The notes: generated by a model from the sequence alone, not told the origin. A stretch of DNA of 64,000 bases from Paucidesulfovibrio longus DSM 6739 (GCF_000420485.1 NZ_ATVA01000015.1:248001-312000), one strand, 5' to 3'; positions 1 through 10,111 are shown, numbered from the stretch's first letter. Program-made: numbers and translations.

Positions 1-1741
1 GTACCTTGTATCCGAGTTTTTCGTTGCGGGTATCCGCCTCGACCCGAATGCCCTTTTGGGCCAGGACCGAGCGGACCTTTTCCGCAAACTCGTTCTGGGC
101 GTCCGTAACGGTAAGCACCCGAGCCTGGACCGGGGCGAGCCACACCGGGAAAGCCCCGGCATAGTGCTCGATCAGCACGCCCAGGAACCTTTCGATGGAG
201 CCCAGGATCACGCGGTGCAGCATGACGGGACGGTGGCGTGCTCCGTCATCGCCCACATATACCAAGTCGAATCGGTCTGGCAAGGTAAAATCACACTGGA
301 TCGTCGCGCATTGCCAGCGGCGCTCCAGGGCGTCCTTGATGATGATGTCGATCTTGGGACCGTAGAAGGCGCCGTCGCCCTCGTTGATGTCGTAGTCCCA
401 GCCCATGGCCTCCAGGGCGTTTTTCAAGGCCTCGGTGGCGCGTTCCCAGTCCTCGTCCGAGCCGATGGACTTTTCGGGGCGCGTGGAAATTTCGGCCTCG
501 AACTCGAAGCCGAAAAGGCCCATGACGTCCTTGACGAAGGTGGCCACGCCGATGATCTCGTCCTGGAGCTGGTCCGGGCGGCAGAGCAGATGCGCGTCGT
601 CCTGGGTGAAGGAGCGCACGCGCAAAAGGCCGTGCAGCACGCCGGATTTCTCGTGGCGGTGGACCACGCCGTGCTCGAAGTAGCGGATGGGCAGATCGCG
701 ATAGCTGCGGATCCGCGACTTGTAGATGAGCATGTGCGACAGGCAGTTCATGGGCTTGATGCCGTAGGCCTGCTCGTCGATCTCAGTGAAATACATGTTT
801 TCGCGGTAGTTGTCGTAGTGGCCGGACTTCTCCCAAAGCTCGCGCTTGAGGATCAGCGGTCCCTGCACGAACTGGTAGCCGCGCTTGAGGTGCTCCTTCT
901 TCTCGAAGTCCTCCAGGATGGCCCGCACCAGCGCGCCCTTGGGATGCCAGAGGATCATTCCGCCGCCCACGTCCTCGTGGATGGAGAAGAGGTCGAGCTG
1001 GGTGCCGAGCTTGCGGTGGTCGCGCTTCTTGGCCTCTTCCAGACGGTCCAGATACTGCTTGAGCTGCTTGGGGCTGGCCCAGGCCGTGCCGTAGATGCGC
1101 TGGAGCTGCTTGTTCTTCTCGTCGCCGCGCCAGTAGGCCCCGGCCACGGAGAGCAGCTTGAAGGCGTTGAGCAGGCCGGTCCGGGGCACGTGGGGGCCGC
1201 GGCAAAGATCCGTGAAGCTGCCGTGCTCGTAGATGGAGTAGACATCCGCGCCGAGGTCGTCGATGATCTCGCCCTTGTAGGATTCGCCCTGGGCCTCAAA
1301 AAAGGCCTTGGCCTCGGCCGCGCTCATTTCCCGGCGGGAAAAGGGCTTGTCCGCGCCGGCGGAACGGTTCATCTCCTCTTCGATCTTCTCCAGATCTTCG
1401 GGAGTGAAGGGGCGCTCGAAATCGAAATCATAATAAAAGCCGTTTTCCACGGACGGGCCGATGGTGACCTTCGCCTCCGGGAAGAGCTTCTTCACGGCCT
1501 CGGCCATGAGATGGGCCGTGGAATGGCGGATGATCTCAAGCCCGTCTTCGCTGTCCGCGAAGACGGGCTCGATGGTGGTGCAGGTTTCGGGCAGGGGAGT
1601 GGAAAGATCGAGAAGCGCGTCGCCGCAGCGGCAGACGACCGTATTCTTGAACTGCTTCTTGGACAGGCCTTGCTTGAGCGCTTCCCCGCAGGGGGCGCCG
1701 GCCTGGACTTCCACCGACTGACCGTTCACTTGGATCTGCAC
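1..1741 (-). CDS. thrS: Threonyl-tRNA synthetase, C-terminus cut by window edge
   Basis: Charges tRNA-Thr with threonine in the cytoplasm. The minus strand reads [20 protein letters not shown] at the start, a TGS domain. The catalytic core follows, including [13 protein letters not shown] (zinc-ligand Cys) and DDAHLLC (zinc-ligand His). Near the left edge come a motif-3-type [12 protein letters not shown] stretch and the anticodon-binding domain, ending in [15 protein letters not shown]. About 580 residues are visible against roughly 640 for the family, so only some 60 residues are missing. The GTG start is chosen because a GGGAG ribosome site lies just upstream and the TGS domain begins there. 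It is divergent from the chemoreceptor gene, with a good sigma70 promoter between them. Identity is secure from many conserved motifs. Confidence 0.97.
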   Translation of the reverse strand, partial: MQIQVNGQSVEVQAGAPCGEALKQGLSKKQFKNTVVCRCGDALLDLSTPLPETCTTIEPVFADSEDGLEIIRHSTAHLMAEAVKKLFPEAKVTIGPSVENGFYYDFDFERPFTPEDLEKIEEEMNRSAGADKPFSRREMSAAEAKAFFEAQGESYKGEIIDDLGADVYSIYEHGSFTDLCRGPHVPRTGLLNAFKLLSVAGAYWRGDEKNKQLQRIYGTAWASPKQLKQYLDRLEEAKKRDHRKLGTQLDLFSIHEDVGGGMILWHPKGALVRAILEDFEKKEHLKRGYQFVQGPLILKRELWEKSGHYDNYRENMYFTEIDEQAYGIKPMNCLSHMLIYKSRIRSYRDLPIRYFEHGVVHRHEKSGVLHGLLRVRSFTQDDAHLLCRPDQLQDEIIGVATFVKDVMGLFGFEFEAEISTRPEKSIGSDEDWERATEALKNALEAMGWDYDINEGDGAFYGPKIDIIIKDALERRWQCATIQCDFTLPDRFDLVYVGDDGARHRPVMLHRVILGSIERFLGVLIEHYAGAFPVWLAPVQARVLTVTDAQNEFAEKVRSVLAQKGIRVEADTRNEKLGYKV

Positions 1742-1827
1742 GTTTGATCTCCCGTCTTCTGAGCAGAAATCATCCAGTTCCCCTGCGCCTTGAAATACAT
1801 ATAATGGGGAGCATCCGAAGACGAAGG

Positions 1828-1856
1828 TTGTTAAACCCATGCACGCCCCCTGTCAA
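1828..1856 (-). promoter_or_regulatory. sigma70-type promoter of thrS
   Basis: On the minus strand a perfect -35 TTGACA (1856-1851) is followed after exactly 17 bases by TAACAA (1833-1828). This would give a 5' leader of about 80 bases before the GTG at 1741. I see no T-box-like structure in the leader. Confidence 0.65.
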
Positions 1857-2022
1857 GCGCCGGAGCGGCCAGCCTGCTTTTGCCGCTGGTTTGCGCTTCA
1901 TCTTCAAACATATTATTCTACCATTGCATATTCAACGCCGTTCGGTTAAGCGCCAGCTTCAACGCGAATCCTGCCGCCCGATGCGACGGCTTTGCACTTT
2001 TCTTGAACAGCACGAGGCGAAA

Positions 2023-4317
2023 ATGAAAATCGGATACAAAATCACTTTTCTCGGCACAGATCTCGTCCTCGCTGTGACGCTTTGCGTTCTCACGGCCATG
2101 ATCATCCGCCAGAACCTTCTGGCCGAACGGCTTGCGGCCATGGCCAAAGAGGACGTCGTCCAGGAGCTCATGCTCGCGGACAGCAACGTCATCAACCTGC
2201 TCAAGACCCAGAACGACACCCTGCTCCAGGATCTCGAAGGGCAGGTGAACACCTCGCGCATGCTGCTGCGCAAAAACGGCGCGCCGCGCCTCTCCGAGGA
2301 GACCGTGGCCTGGAACGCGGTCAACCAGGTCAGCAAGCAGGAAACCGAAATCCAGCTACCCAAGCTGCTGCTCGGCGACGAATGGATCGGCAAGACCGAC
2401 GACTTCGGCACCTTCAGCCCGGTGGTGGACGAACTCACCGCGCTGACCGGAACCACCTGCACCATCTTCCAGCGCATGAACGACGCCGGAGACATGCTGC
2501 GCGTGGCCACCAGCGTCAAGAAGCTCGACGGCAAACGCGCGGTCGGCACCTACATTCCCGGCTCCAGCCCCGTGGCCCGCGCCCTGGTCGACGGCCAGAC
2601 CTACCGGGGCCGCGCCTTCGTGGTCAACGACTGGTACCTGACCGTTTACGAACCCATCAAAAACCCCGAAGGCAGGATCATCGGCGCCCTCTATGTGGGC
2701 ATCAAGCAAACCGGGGTCAAGGCGCTCATGGACGCCCTTCGTCAGACCACCGTCGGCAAGACGGGCGGCCTGATCGTGCTCGGCGCGGAGGGCCGGGACG
2801 AGGGCAAGGTGATCGTCAGCGCGGACCCGGCTCTGGCCGGTAAGACCCTCACGGGGCAAAAGCTCCCGGACGGACGGGACATCTACGCGGAAATGATCGC
2901 CAAGACCAAGCAGAACAACGGCGAACCCGTGAACTTCAGCTACTCTGCGGCCGGCAAGAACGGCACACCGGAACCGTACCTCGCCTCCGCGTCCCTTTTC
3001 GCCCCCTGGGGCTGGACCGTGATCGTCTCCGCTCCGCTTTCGGATTATGCCGCCCGCGTGCAGCATATCACGGAAGAACTGGACGGCATGCGTTCATGGG
3101 TGCTGATGCTTTCGGGGTTTTTCGCCCTTGTGGCCGTGCTGGCCAGCTTCCTCTTCTCCCGGACCCTGAGCAACCCCGTGCAGGCCGTGGTCGGCAGTCT
3201 GGAGGAGCTTGCCAACGGCGATACCCGCCGCGATCCGGACCAGAAGCTGGTGGCCCGCAAGGACGAGATCGGCATTCTTGCCCGCAGCGGCGTCCGGCTG
3301 CTTCTGGCGCAGCGCGAAAAGACCGCCGCCGCCAAGGCCATCGCCCGCGGCGATCTGGACACGAAAATCACCCCCGCGTCCGACCGCGACGAACTGGGCA
3401 AGGCCCTCTTGGAAATGCTCGAAAACCTGCGAGGACTCGTTTCCGAAATCCGCCGCTCCGCGGAAGGCATCGCCTCCAGTTCCCATCAGGTTTCGGCGGC
3501 GACCCAGGCCCTTTCCCAGGGAGCCACGCAACAAGCGGCATCCCTGGAGGAAATCACCAGCTCGTTGACGGAAATCGGCTCCCAGACCCAGGCCAACGCC
3601 GAACATGCCGTTACCGCCAACCGCTATACCTCCGAGGCCAGCGGCAACGCCGTCACCGGAAACGACGAGATGCGCCGCATGCTCGCGGCCATGTCCGAGA
3701 TCAACGACACCAGCCGCAACATCGGCAGCATCATCAAGGTCGTGGACGAAATCGCCTTCCAGACCAACCTGCTCGCCCTCAACGCCGCTGTTGAGGCCGC
3801 CCGCGCCGGAACGCACGGCAAGGGCTTCGCCGTCGTGGCGGAGGAGGTCCGCAACCTCGCGGGACGCAGCGCCAAGGCCGCCCGCGAAACCGCGCAACTC
3901 ATCGAAGGATCCATCGCCCAGGTGCAGCAGGGCTCCACGCTCTCGGACCGCACGGCGGCGCAGCTGGAAGCCATTTCCGCCGCCGTGGCCCAGGCCGCGG
4001 AAATCACCGAAGACATCGCCAAGGCCAGCTCGCAGCAGGCCGACGGCATCAGCCAAGTCAATGTGGGGCTGGCCCAGATCGAACAGGTCACGCACCAGAA
4101 CACCGCCAGCGCCGAACAGACCGCTGCGGCCGCCTCGGAACTGGACGGACAGGCGCGTCGCCTGCGCGAGGCCGTTTCGCGCTTCCGCATGACGGACGAC
4201 CGCGACGGCGCGGCGCAATGGACGAACCGCAACGCCCTGCCCTCTTCCGAGAACCAGGGCGAGGACGACGAGTCCGGCGAACCGAGGGAACGCGAAGACG
4301 GCTACGCATCCTGGTAA
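2023..4317 (+). CDS. Methyl-accepting chemotaxis protein, Cache sensor
   Basis: Transmembrane chemoreceptor of 764 residues that would signal to CheA/CheW. A membrane segment lies at about residues 7-28. A large periplasmic sensor follows (about 29-350) with features of the fused Cache_3-Cache_2 type, including the typical [20 protein letters not shown] stretch. The second membrane segment is at about 356-380, followed by HAMP and a long signalling coiled coil. Its hairpin tip ([21 protein letters not shown]-type) is at about residue 575. The ATG at 2023 is preferred because GAGG sits about 5 bases upstream and the first membrane helix follows directly. The frame is open further upstream but without a ribosome site. 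The ligand cannot be told. A strong terminator follows, so it is probably monocistronic. Confidence 0.93.
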   Translation: MKIGYKITFLGTDLVLAVTLCVLTAMIIRQNLLAERLAAMAKEDVVQELMLADSNVINLLKTQNDTLLQDLEGQVNTSRMLLRKNGAPRLSEETVAWNAVNQVSKQETEIQLPKLLLGDEWIGKTDDFGTFSPVVDELTALTGTTCTIFQRMNDAGDMLRVATSVKKLDGKRAVGTYIPGSSPVARALVDGQTYRGRAFVVNDWYLTVYEPIKNPEGRIIGALYVGIKQTGVKALMDALRQTTVGKTGGLIVLGAEGRDEGKVIVSADPALAGKTLTGQKLPDGRDIYAEMIAKTKQNNGEPVNFSYSAAGKNGTPEPYLASASLFAPWGWTVIVSAPLSDYAARVQHITEELDGMRSWVLMLSGFFALVAVLASFLFSRTLSNPVQAVVGSLEELANGDTRRDPDQKLVARKDEIGILARSGVRLLLAQREKTAAAKAIARGDLDTKITPASDRDELGKALLEMLENLRGLVSEIRRSAEGIASSSHQVSAATQALSQGATQQAASLEEITSSLTEIGSQTQANAEHAVTANRYTSEASGNAVTGNDEMRRMLAAMSEINDTSRNIGSIIKVVDEIAFQTNLLALNAAVEAARAGTHGKGFAVVAEEVRNLAGRSAKAARETAQLIEGSIAQVQQGSTLSDRTAAQLEAISAAVAQAAEITEDIAKASSQQADGISQVNVGLAQIEQVTHQNTASAEQTAAAASELDGQARRLREAVSRFRMTDDRDGAAQWTNRNALPSSENQGEDDESGEPREREDGYASW

Positions 4318-4333
4318 GCGGCCGTAAAAAAGA

Positions 4334-4376
4334 CGGAAAAAGGCCCGCGCGCTTGTCGCTCGCGGGCCTTTTTCCG
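4334..4376 (+). terminator. Rho-independent terminator after the chemoreceptor gene
   Basis: A perfect 16-bp inverted repeat (4334-4349 with 4361-4376) closes an 11-base loop. It has a GC-rich core (GGCCCGCG), with A-run and T-run arms, so it could act in both directions. Confidence 0.85.
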
Positions 4377-4623
4377 TTTGCGGGGCACAAAACGGATGCG
4401 GATTGCCTCCCTTGCCCCACTACACGATGTATAATCATCATGGCAGGAGAGCTGATGTACCTGTATTTGTACCTACGCAAAAAGAACAGGCTCACGGTTG
4501 CAGCCGCAACACATTGATTTCTATGGTAGGTGAGAAATGGTTTAAATCAACGGATGAATATATATCTTTCTTATCTCATTAGATGCAAATTTCTCTTGGA
4601 CCACCGCTGGACCACCAAAAAAG
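4377..4623. other. AT-richer gap with possible mobile-element scar beside tRNA-Val
   Basis: About 250 bases with no convincing gene, distinctly AT-richer than the surroundings. It holds a TATAAT (4429 region), a short frame MYLYLYLRKKNRL... starting at 4455 behind an AGGAG site and stopping after 20 codons, and a direct repeat TGGACCACC (two copies around 4598-4617). The position next to a tRNA gene and the stub of a basic N-terminus suggest debris of a lost integrated element, but nothing here proves it. Confidence 0.3.
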
Positions 4624-4653
4624 AAGCCCGGTCATTTGTAAGTGACCGGGCTT
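4624..4653 (-). terminator. Terminator downstream of tRNA-Val
   Basis: An 11-bp perfect stem, AAGCCCGGTCA with TGACCGGGCTT, closes an 8-base loop. On the minus strand a T-rich run (TTCTTTTTT) follows, as expected for the end of the tRNA transcript. Confidence 0.8.
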
Positions 4654-4664
4654 TCAACTTTTTC

Positions 4665-4739
4665 TGGTAGGCGCGGAGGGATTTGAACCCACGACCTCCT
4701 GCACGTCAAGCAGATGCTCTCCCCCTGAGCTACGCGCCT
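4665..4739 (-). tRNA. tRNA-Val (anticodon GAC)
   Basis: The minus strand folds as a full cloverleaf. The acceptor AGGCGCG pairs with CGCGCCT. The D arm is GCTC/GAGC, the anticodon arm TCTGC/GCAGG has loop TTGACGT (anticodon GAC), and the T loop is TTCAAAT. The CCA end is encoded. The T stem has one apparent T-T mismatch. Confidence 0.96.
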
Positions 4740-4760
4740 TCATCCCCGACGGGGAAGCAC

Positions 4761-4789
4761 TATTTAGCCGCAGGCCGTTTCGATGTCAA
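4761..4789 (-). promoter_or_regulatory. sigma70-type promoter of tRNA-Val
   Basis: On the minus strand TTGACA (4789-4784) is followed after 17 bases by TAAATA (4766-4761), about 22 bases before the mature tRNA 5' end. Confidence 0.7.
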
Positions 4790-4869
4790 CACTTTTGCGT
4801 CACCCGCCTCAAGTTTTTTCCCGGCTTTCCCATGTACACGCATGCGGTCTGTGTTATGGTCGTTCAGCC

Positions 4870-7800
4870 ATGAACATTCTCGCCTCCTTCCGCAGACAGA
4901 CGGTGGCCCGCAAGCTGACCCTCTCGGCCCTGGCACTCCTGGGCCCCATGGCCGTGCTCGGCTTCTTCATGGACCTGAGCTTCCGCTACGACATCAACAT
5001 CTGCCGCACCGAGCTGGCGGGCACGCGCACCCTGCGCCCCGCCTTCCGGCTGCTCCACGCGGTCGCCGAGCACCAGGCCGCAGAGCTTGCGGTCCGCGTC
5101 CATTTTGACCGGCCCGACGAGGAGCCCGACCCCGCATACGGCAATCCCGCAGCCACGGCCGAAAAGGTTCGACAGGCGCTCGGCGAGCTGGACGCCGCCG
5201 TGAAACGGGAATCGCCCGTTCTCATGGATTCGCCCTCGTTCGTTCCGGAGGACTCGGAGATCATGGATGTATCCAGGCTCCGCGACGCCTGGCAGACCGC
5301 TCTCAAGGGAAATTCCCCCTCCGCATACGACGGCCTCATCCAACGGCTCATGCTGGTCATTTCCGCAGTGAGCGACTGCGCCAACCTCGCCCTGGATCCC
5401 GCCCTGGACAGCCACGCCCTGGCCACGGCCACGGCCCTGACCCTGCCGCGCACCTGCCGCCTGCTTTCCGCGCTGGAAACCACGGCCCTCGAATTGGCGG
5501 CGGAAACGTCCGCCGTGGGCGGCGGCACGCCCGTTCTGATCCCGGAACGGCGCGACCGGATCATGCGCCGTCTCGGCCTGCTCGAAGACGGGCTGCTCGC
5601 GGAGACGGTGAAGGCCTCCCGCAGGGCGCTCATGGAAGACGCAAATTTCTATGACAGCAGTCCCGGCCTCCAGGAGCACTACCCGCCTGCGCTGGCGCGG
5701 TTCCGCACTTCGGTGACCCGCTTCGCCGAAACCATGCGCGGGGTCTGCAACGCCATGACCCCGCCCTACGAGGCGGCCCTTGCCGCCCGCAGCGCGCACG
5801 ACGGACTTGCGGCTCTGGCATCCGTGGGCCTGGACGAGCTGGACGGGCTCATCCAGCGGCGCATGGCCAGCTATCAAGGCTGGCGGATGTTCGGCGCGGG
5901 CAGCAGCGGCTTGACCGCAATCCTGGCCCTGGGACTGCTGTTCATCACCTCCCGCCATCTCTCAAGGTCCGTCATGCGGGGACTCGCATACGTTCAGCGC
6001 GTCTCCGCGGGAGACTACGCCGCCGAGGTGGACGACTCGGATTTCGGGCGCGACCTCGCGGAGTACACGGACGGCGTGCGCCGCATGGTGGCGACGCTCA
6101 AGCATCAGCTCGGCTCCCTGGACGGCGTGCTGCGCAACATGACCGTCCCCTGCCTCGTGGTGGATCGGGAGGAGCGCCTGACGTTCGTGAATCGGCCCTA
6201 CCTGGATCTCTTCGAGCGCCGCAGGGAGGCGGGGCACTACCACGGCATGACCCTCAGGGATTTCTTCTACTCCGGGGGCATCGGGGAAACCATCCTGGGC
6301 CGCGCCATGCGCGAGGGCAAGACGCATCGGGGGCTGGAAATGGCCCTGCGCTCCCCCAGCGGCCGCAACCTGACCATCCGCTACGACGCCGCGCCGCTGT
6401 ACGACCTGGACGGGGTGCTCATCGGCGGATTCGCCGTGATCGTGGACCTCACGGAAAAACAGGAGCAGCAGGAGGAAATCGCCCGTCTTGCCGCCTTTCC
6501 GCGTGAGAATCCGAGTCCGGTGCTCTCCACCGAGGAGAACGGCGACATCATATATATGAATCCCGCCGCAGGAAAAACCCTGGACGCTCTCGGCCTTTCC
6601 CCGGAGCAGCTGCTCCCGCCCAACCACGCGGAAATCGTGCGGGCCGTGCTGTCCACCCAGACTTCCCGACTGAACGTGGAGGCAAACGCCGGGGAACGGA
6701 CCTATACCTGGGCCTACCATCCCGTTCCCGGACAACGCCAGACCTATATCTACGGGCTCGACATCAGCGAGCGAAAACGCATGGAACTCCAGCTCGCCCA
6801 CGACGCTCTGCACGACGGCCTGACCGGACTCCCCAACCGAACGCTCTTCCTGGACCGGGTCAAGCAGGCTCTGCACCGCTCCCGGCGCGAGGCCGGACGC
6901 CGTTTCGCCCTGCTGTTCCTCGATCTCGACAGATTCAAAAACATCAACGATTCCCTGGGACACGCCGCAGGAGACGACCTGCTCATCCAGTTCGCGGAGC
7001 GGCTTGAAAACCTGCTGCGAAGCGAGGATACCGTTGCGCGCCTGGGCGGGGACGAATTTACGGTCCTGCTGGACAACCTTTCCGGTCCGGACCGCGCCCT
7101 GGCCTTGGCCGAACGCGTCCACGGCCTTCTGGCCGCCCCCTTTCACGTCCAAGACCACGAGTTGTTCGTCACGGCCAGCATCGGGGTGGTCATCGGGCCG
7201 GACAACGCCGCCGGGCCCGACGAGCTCCTGCGCAACGCGGACACGGCCATGTATCGGGCCAAGGCCGCTGGCCGCGCCCGCTCGGCCCTGTACGACGAGC
7301 TCATGCACAACGAGGCGCGCGACAGGCTGCTCCTGGAAATGGACATGAAGCGCGGGCTGGAAAAATCCGAATTCGAGCCTTTTTTCCAGCCCATAGTGGA
7401 CCTGAAGACGCGAGAACTGCACGGCTTCGAGGCCCTGGCCCGCTGGAATCACCCGAAGCGCGGCCTCGTCTCGCCCGCCGAGTTCATCCCCCTGGCCGAG
7501 GAAACAGGGCTCATCGCCCCCCTCGGAAGGATCATGCTGGATCTTTCGCTGGAGTGCCTGCGCGACTGGCGGCATGAGCATCCGCAGGCCTCCGGGCTGA
7601 GCATGAGCGTGAATCTTTCCGTCGCGCAGATGACCCGCGCCGACATCCTCCAGGAAGTGAAACTCGCCCTGAAGCGGCACGACGTTCCGCCGGACCGGCT
7701 CAAGATCGAGCTGACCGAGAGCGGGCTCATGGACAACGCGGCCATCGCCCTGAGCCTGCTGGATCAATTGCACGACATGGACGTCCGGCTTTCCATCGAC

Positions 7801-8106
7801 GACTTCGGAACGGGCTACTCCTCTCTTTCGCAGTTGAGCCGATTCCCCTTCGCCTACCTCAAAATCGATCAATCCTTCGTGCGCACCATGCTCGAAAGCG
7901 ACAAGGACATGGCCATCGTGCGGACCATCGCGGCCCTGGCGCACAGCCTCGGCAAAAGGATCATTGCGGAGGGCGTGGAGACGCCGGAACAGCTGACCGC
8001 GCTCTGTTCCCTGGGCTGCCACTTCGGGCAGGGCTATCTCTTTTCGCGGCCCGTCCCGGCCGACCAGGCCCGGGACATGACCCGGCGGAGCGAGCCTTGG
8101 TTCTGA
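4870..8106 (+). CDS. Membrane GGDEF-EAL c-di-GMP turnover protein with PAS domains
   Basis: A 1,078-residue inner-membrane protein that could make and/or degrade cyclic di-GMP. Membrane segments at about 17-36 and 340-362 flank a periplasmic sensor of about 300 residues. A HAMP-like stretch and two PAS-like segments follow (about 420-535 and 545-635). The GGDEF domain has an intact GGDEF at 726-730, preceded by RSED at the correct spacing for the inhibitory I-site. The EAL domain has an intact EAL starting at residue 854, and DDFGTGYSS is also intact. Both domains therefore look catalytically competent. The ATG at 4870 is chosen because the first membrane helix follows; no good ribosome site is seen, and the frame stays open upstream to 4783. 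It lies immediately upstream of a PilZ/LuxR regulator, so the two probably share a signalling circuit. Confidence 0.93.
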   Translation: MNILASFRRQTVARKLTLSALALLGPMAVLGFFMDLSFRYDINICRTELAGTRTLRPAFRLLHAVAEHQAAELAVRVHFDRPDEEPDPAYGNPAATAEKVRQALGELDAAVKRESPVLMDSPSFVPEDSEIMDVSRLRDAWQTALKGNSPSAYDGLIQRLMLVISAVSDCANLALDPALDSHALATATALTLPRTCRLLSALETTALELAAETSAVGGGTPVLIPERRDRIMRRLGLLEDGLLAETVKASRRALMEDANFYDSSPGLQEHYPPALARFRTSVTRFAETMRGVCNAMTPPYEAALAARSAHDGLAALASVGLDELDGLIQRRMASYQGWRMFGAGSSGLTAILALGLLFITSRHLSRSVMRGLAYVQRVSAGDYAAEVDDSDFGRDLAEYTDGVRRMVATLKHQLGSLDGVLRNMTVPCLVVDREERLTFVNRPYLDLFERRREAGHYHGMTLRDFFYSGGIGETILGRAMREGKTHRGLEMALRSPSGRNLTIRYDAAPLYDLDGVLIGGFAVIVDLTEKQEQQEEIARLAAFPRENPSPVLSTEENGDIIYMNPAAGKTLDALGLSPEQLLPPNHAEIVRAVLSTQTSRLNVEANAGERTYTWAYHPVPGQRQTYIYGLDISERKRMELQLAHDALHDGLTGLPNRTLFLDRVKQALHRSRREAGRRFALLFLDLDRFKNINDSLGHAAGDDLLIQFAERLENLLRSEDTVARLGGDEFTVLLDNLSGPDRALALAERVHGLLAAPFHVQDHELFVTASIGVVIGPDNAAGPDELLRNADTAMYRAKAAGRARSALYDELMHNEARDRLLLEMDMKRGLEKSEFEPFFQPIVDLKTRELHGFEALARWNHPKRGLVSPAEFIPLAEETGLIAPLGRIMLDLSLECLRDWRHEHPQASGLSMSVNLSVAQMTRADILQEVKLALKRHDVPPDRLKIELTESGLMDNAAIALSLLDQLHDMDVRLSIDDFGTGYSSLSQLSRFPFAYLKIDQSFVRTMLESDKDMAIVRTIAALAHSLGKRIIAEGVETPEQLTALCSLGCHFGQGYLFSRPVPADQARDMTRRSEPWF

Positions 8107-8120
8107 AGCTCTTGCCTTTC

Positions 8121-8149
8121 TTGCCACTTCCTGCAATAAAATGTAATCA
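8121..8149 (+). promoter_or_regulatory. sigma70-type promoter of the PilZ/LuxR regulator
   Basis: TTGCCA (8121-8126), a 17-base spacer and TAATCA (8144-8149) lie about 40 bases upstream of the start codon. The regulator can therefore be transcribed apart from the GGDEF-EAL gene. Confidence 0.55.
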
Positions 8150-8189
8150 ACGAACATTCATGCAATAGATCCTCCACACGGGAAGAGCC

Positions 8190-9152
8190 ATGAGCGATCA
8201 GCTAGGAAAACGAAAGACCGAACGGTTCGATCTGGAACTGCCGACGTCTCTTTCCATCGCCGAGCCCAACGGCGCGAAAAACCTCGTTGAACTGCTGACA
8301 AGGGACGTGTGCGCGCACGGAGCTTTCCTGAACACGGACGACCCGCTTCCGCCCGGCACCAAGGTCGATCTCCGCCTCGTGGTTCCCCTGGACCACATCC
8401 CCGAACTTTCTGGACGCCAGTCCCACATCCAGGCTTCCGGAACCGTCATCCGCAGCCAGGGCGAAGGCATGGCCATCCGCTTCGACCTCGGCTACCAGCT
8501 CCTTCCGGTCATGCCGCGCTTTTTCATCCACGTCACGGGCCGCAACAAGCTGCTGACCGAACTGCTGGCCAGATATGTGGGCGAGGAAATGGGCATGCGG
8601 GCCAGCTACGGCAGCGTCGAGCAGATGGCTACGGACACCCTGCGCGAGCAGGACACCACCTACCTCGCGCTCATCGACTACTTCGACGTGCGCGCCGGGC
8701 TGCCCCTCTCGGAACTGGAAGAGGCCATCGACGTCAAGGGCGCCCAATGCATCATCGCGCTCTTCAACGCCGACCACGACCCCTCCCTCATGGACAGCGC
8801 CTTGCGCCACGGCATCCGGGGCGTCTTCTTCGAAGGCGACTCCCTGGACCACGTCGCACGCGGGCTGACGGCCATCTCGCGCGGCGAGCTTTGGTACACG
8901 CGCGACGTGCTCACGCGCGGCCTGCAAAAGGAAATCGACCATACCCAGGGGAACGGCCCCGAACCGCTGACCCGCAAGGAAAAGGAAATCCTGGCCGCCG
9001 TGGCCGCCGGGTCCACCAACAAGGAAATCGCGGACAAGATGTTCATCAGCGTGCATACGGTGAAGACGCACCTCTACAACGTCTACCGCAAGATCAACGC
9101 GGCCAACCGCCTCCAGGCCACGCTCTGGGCCACAAAGAACCTCCAGCTCTGA
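8190..9152 (+). CDS. PilZ - receiver-like - LuxR-type transcription factor (CsgD/VpsT-like)
   Basis: A 320-residue regulator, probably a c-di-GMP-responsive transcription factor. Residues 1-105 look like a PilZ domain: R8-x3-R12 (RKTER), then D39-V-C-A-H-G44, where the usual DxSxxG has Cys for Ser. Residues about 110-240 look like a receiver fold ending in W235-Y-T-R238. This resembles the W[FLM][TS]R c-di-GMP motif of VpsT and CsgD relatives, here with Tyr in second position. Residues 255-320 are a LuxR/GerE helix-turn-helix (LTRKEKEILAAVAAGSTNKEIADKM-type). The ATG has GGGAAGAG upstream. It sits between a c-di-GMP enzyme and two PEP-CTERM-type genes that are its likely targets. The domain calls for PilZ and HTH are firm; the receiver-like middle is inferred. 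Confidence 0.85.
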   Translation: MSDQLGKRKTERFDLELPTSLSIAEPNGAKNLVELLTRDVCAHGAFLNTDDPLPPGTKVDLRLVVPLDHIPELSGRQSHIQASGTVIRSQGEGMAIRFDLGYQLLPVMPRFFIHVTGRNKLLTELLARYVGEEMGMRASYGSVEQMATDTLREQDTTYLALIDYFDVRAGLPLSELEEAIDVKGAQCIIALFNADHDPSLMDSALRHGIRGVFFEGDSLDHVARGLTAISRGELWYTRDVLTRGLQKEIDHTQGNGPEPLTRKEKEILAAVAAGSTNKEIADKMFISVHTVKTHLYNVYRKINAANRLQATLWATKNLQL

Positions 9153-9290
9153 TCCTCGGGCCTCCGCCAAGAGAAGATTCCGTCTCCTGCCGCCCGCGCC
9201 TTCCGGCGCTTTTTTCATGCCTTCCGCACGATGCGCGCCGAGGGTTTTCGAACGCGGCCGCTGTGCGTCTCACTCCTTCCGCCCCCATTT

Positions 9291-9359
9291 CTCATACCCA
9301 AGTACTAGAGGAATTCAATCCTCCTACCGATACCACCTGCGGGGGGGAGCTCGTATCCT
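9291..9359 (+). promoter_or_regulatory. Conserved promoter/operator block before PEP-CTERM gene 1
   Basis: Blocks CTCATACC (9291), AAG, GGAATTCA (9310), ATACCA (9330) and TATCCT (9354) also appear before the second PEP-CTERM gene at nearly identical spacing (19, 20 and about 24 bases apart). ATACCA and TATCCT could be a weak -35 and a -10 with an 18-base spacer. The upstream blocks would then be an activator site. Confidence 0.6.
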
Positions 9360-9397
9360 GCATGCAAGCTCAAAGAACCAGACCGGGAGGATTGAAG

Positions 9398-10051
9398 ATG
9401 CGCAACCTGACCACCATAGCCCTGCTGCTTGCGGCCCTGCTGCTGCTTCCGGCCGGAGCGTCGGCATACAGCATTACCGTTGACAACTACGCCGGACTCT
9501 CCGGGGTGGACTTCACCGCGTCCGGCGGCTCGCTGGCCACCAAGACCGTGGCAGGCATCACCGGCCTGGGCGTCAGCGGCGGCGTCACCGGGGAAATCGG
9601 TCTCGGACAGTCCATCACCATCAGCTTCGACCAGGCCCAGTACGTCAACAGCCTCAGCCTGGCCCAGCTCTACACGGCGGGCAACTACTCGGACGGCGCG
9701 GATGAAGTGGCCGCCATCACCGTCCTGGGCGGATTCGGAAGCCGGACCTTCACCCTGACCGCCTCCGAGGCGACCAGCGCCACCTGGACCGGATTCGGCT
9801 CCGTGCTCAACCTCGACCCGGCCGTGAACAATTCCGGCGCGCTCTGGCAGCTGATCAACCCCTTCGGCGATCTCGCCATCTCCAGCATCGTGCTCAGCGC
9901 CGCGGACAGCCTCGCGGGCGCGGGCAGCACCAACTCGGACTACGGCTTCCATTCCATGGAAACCACGGCAACTCCGATTCCCGGAGCGGTCTGGCTGCTC
10001 GGCTCGGGCCTGCTCGGCCTGATCGGACTGCGCCGCCGCATCAGCAACTGA
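9398..10051 (+). CDS. Secreted PEP-CTERM/VPxxP-CTERM-type protein 1
   Basis: A 217-residue exported protein of unknown function. An N-terminal signal peptide (MRNLTTIALLLAALLLLPAG, cut probably after ASA) precedes a Gly/Ser/Thr-rich, beta-type body. The C-terminus has the tripartite sorting signal of exosortase substrates: TPIPGAVW, a Leu/Gly-rich membrane helix and GLRRRISN. Such proteins are handled by an exosortase and usually go to the envelope or the extracellular matrix; no exosortase gene is in this window. The ATG at 9398 follows a GGGAGG site. Its C-terminal signal is nearly identical to that of the next gene, but the bodies differ. The frame is open far upstream, but that part is antisense-like noise inside the regulator gene. 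Confidence 0.88.
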   Translation: MRNLTTIALLLAALLLLPAGASAYSITVDNYAGLSGVDFTASGGSLATKTVAGITGLGVSGGVTGEIGLGQSITISFDQAQYVNSLSLAQLYTAGNYSDGADEVAAITVLGGFGSRTFTLTASEATSATWTGFGSVLNLDPAVNNSGALWQLINPFGDLAISSIVLSAADSLAGAGSTNSDYGFHSMETTATPIPGAVWLLGSGLLGLIGLRRRISN

Positions 10052-10111
10052 TTTCGGCCTCCGCCTGCCGAACTCGCCTCCGCACCGGAAACATCCGGCG
10101 CGGAGGCGGCT

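Noticed and set aside
56-1747. A long plus-strand open frame opposite thrS
   Set aside because: The minus strand encodes a clear ThrRS with many conserved motifs; the plus-strand translation is a low-complexity Val/Leu/Gly/His-rich shadow common in high-GC genes.
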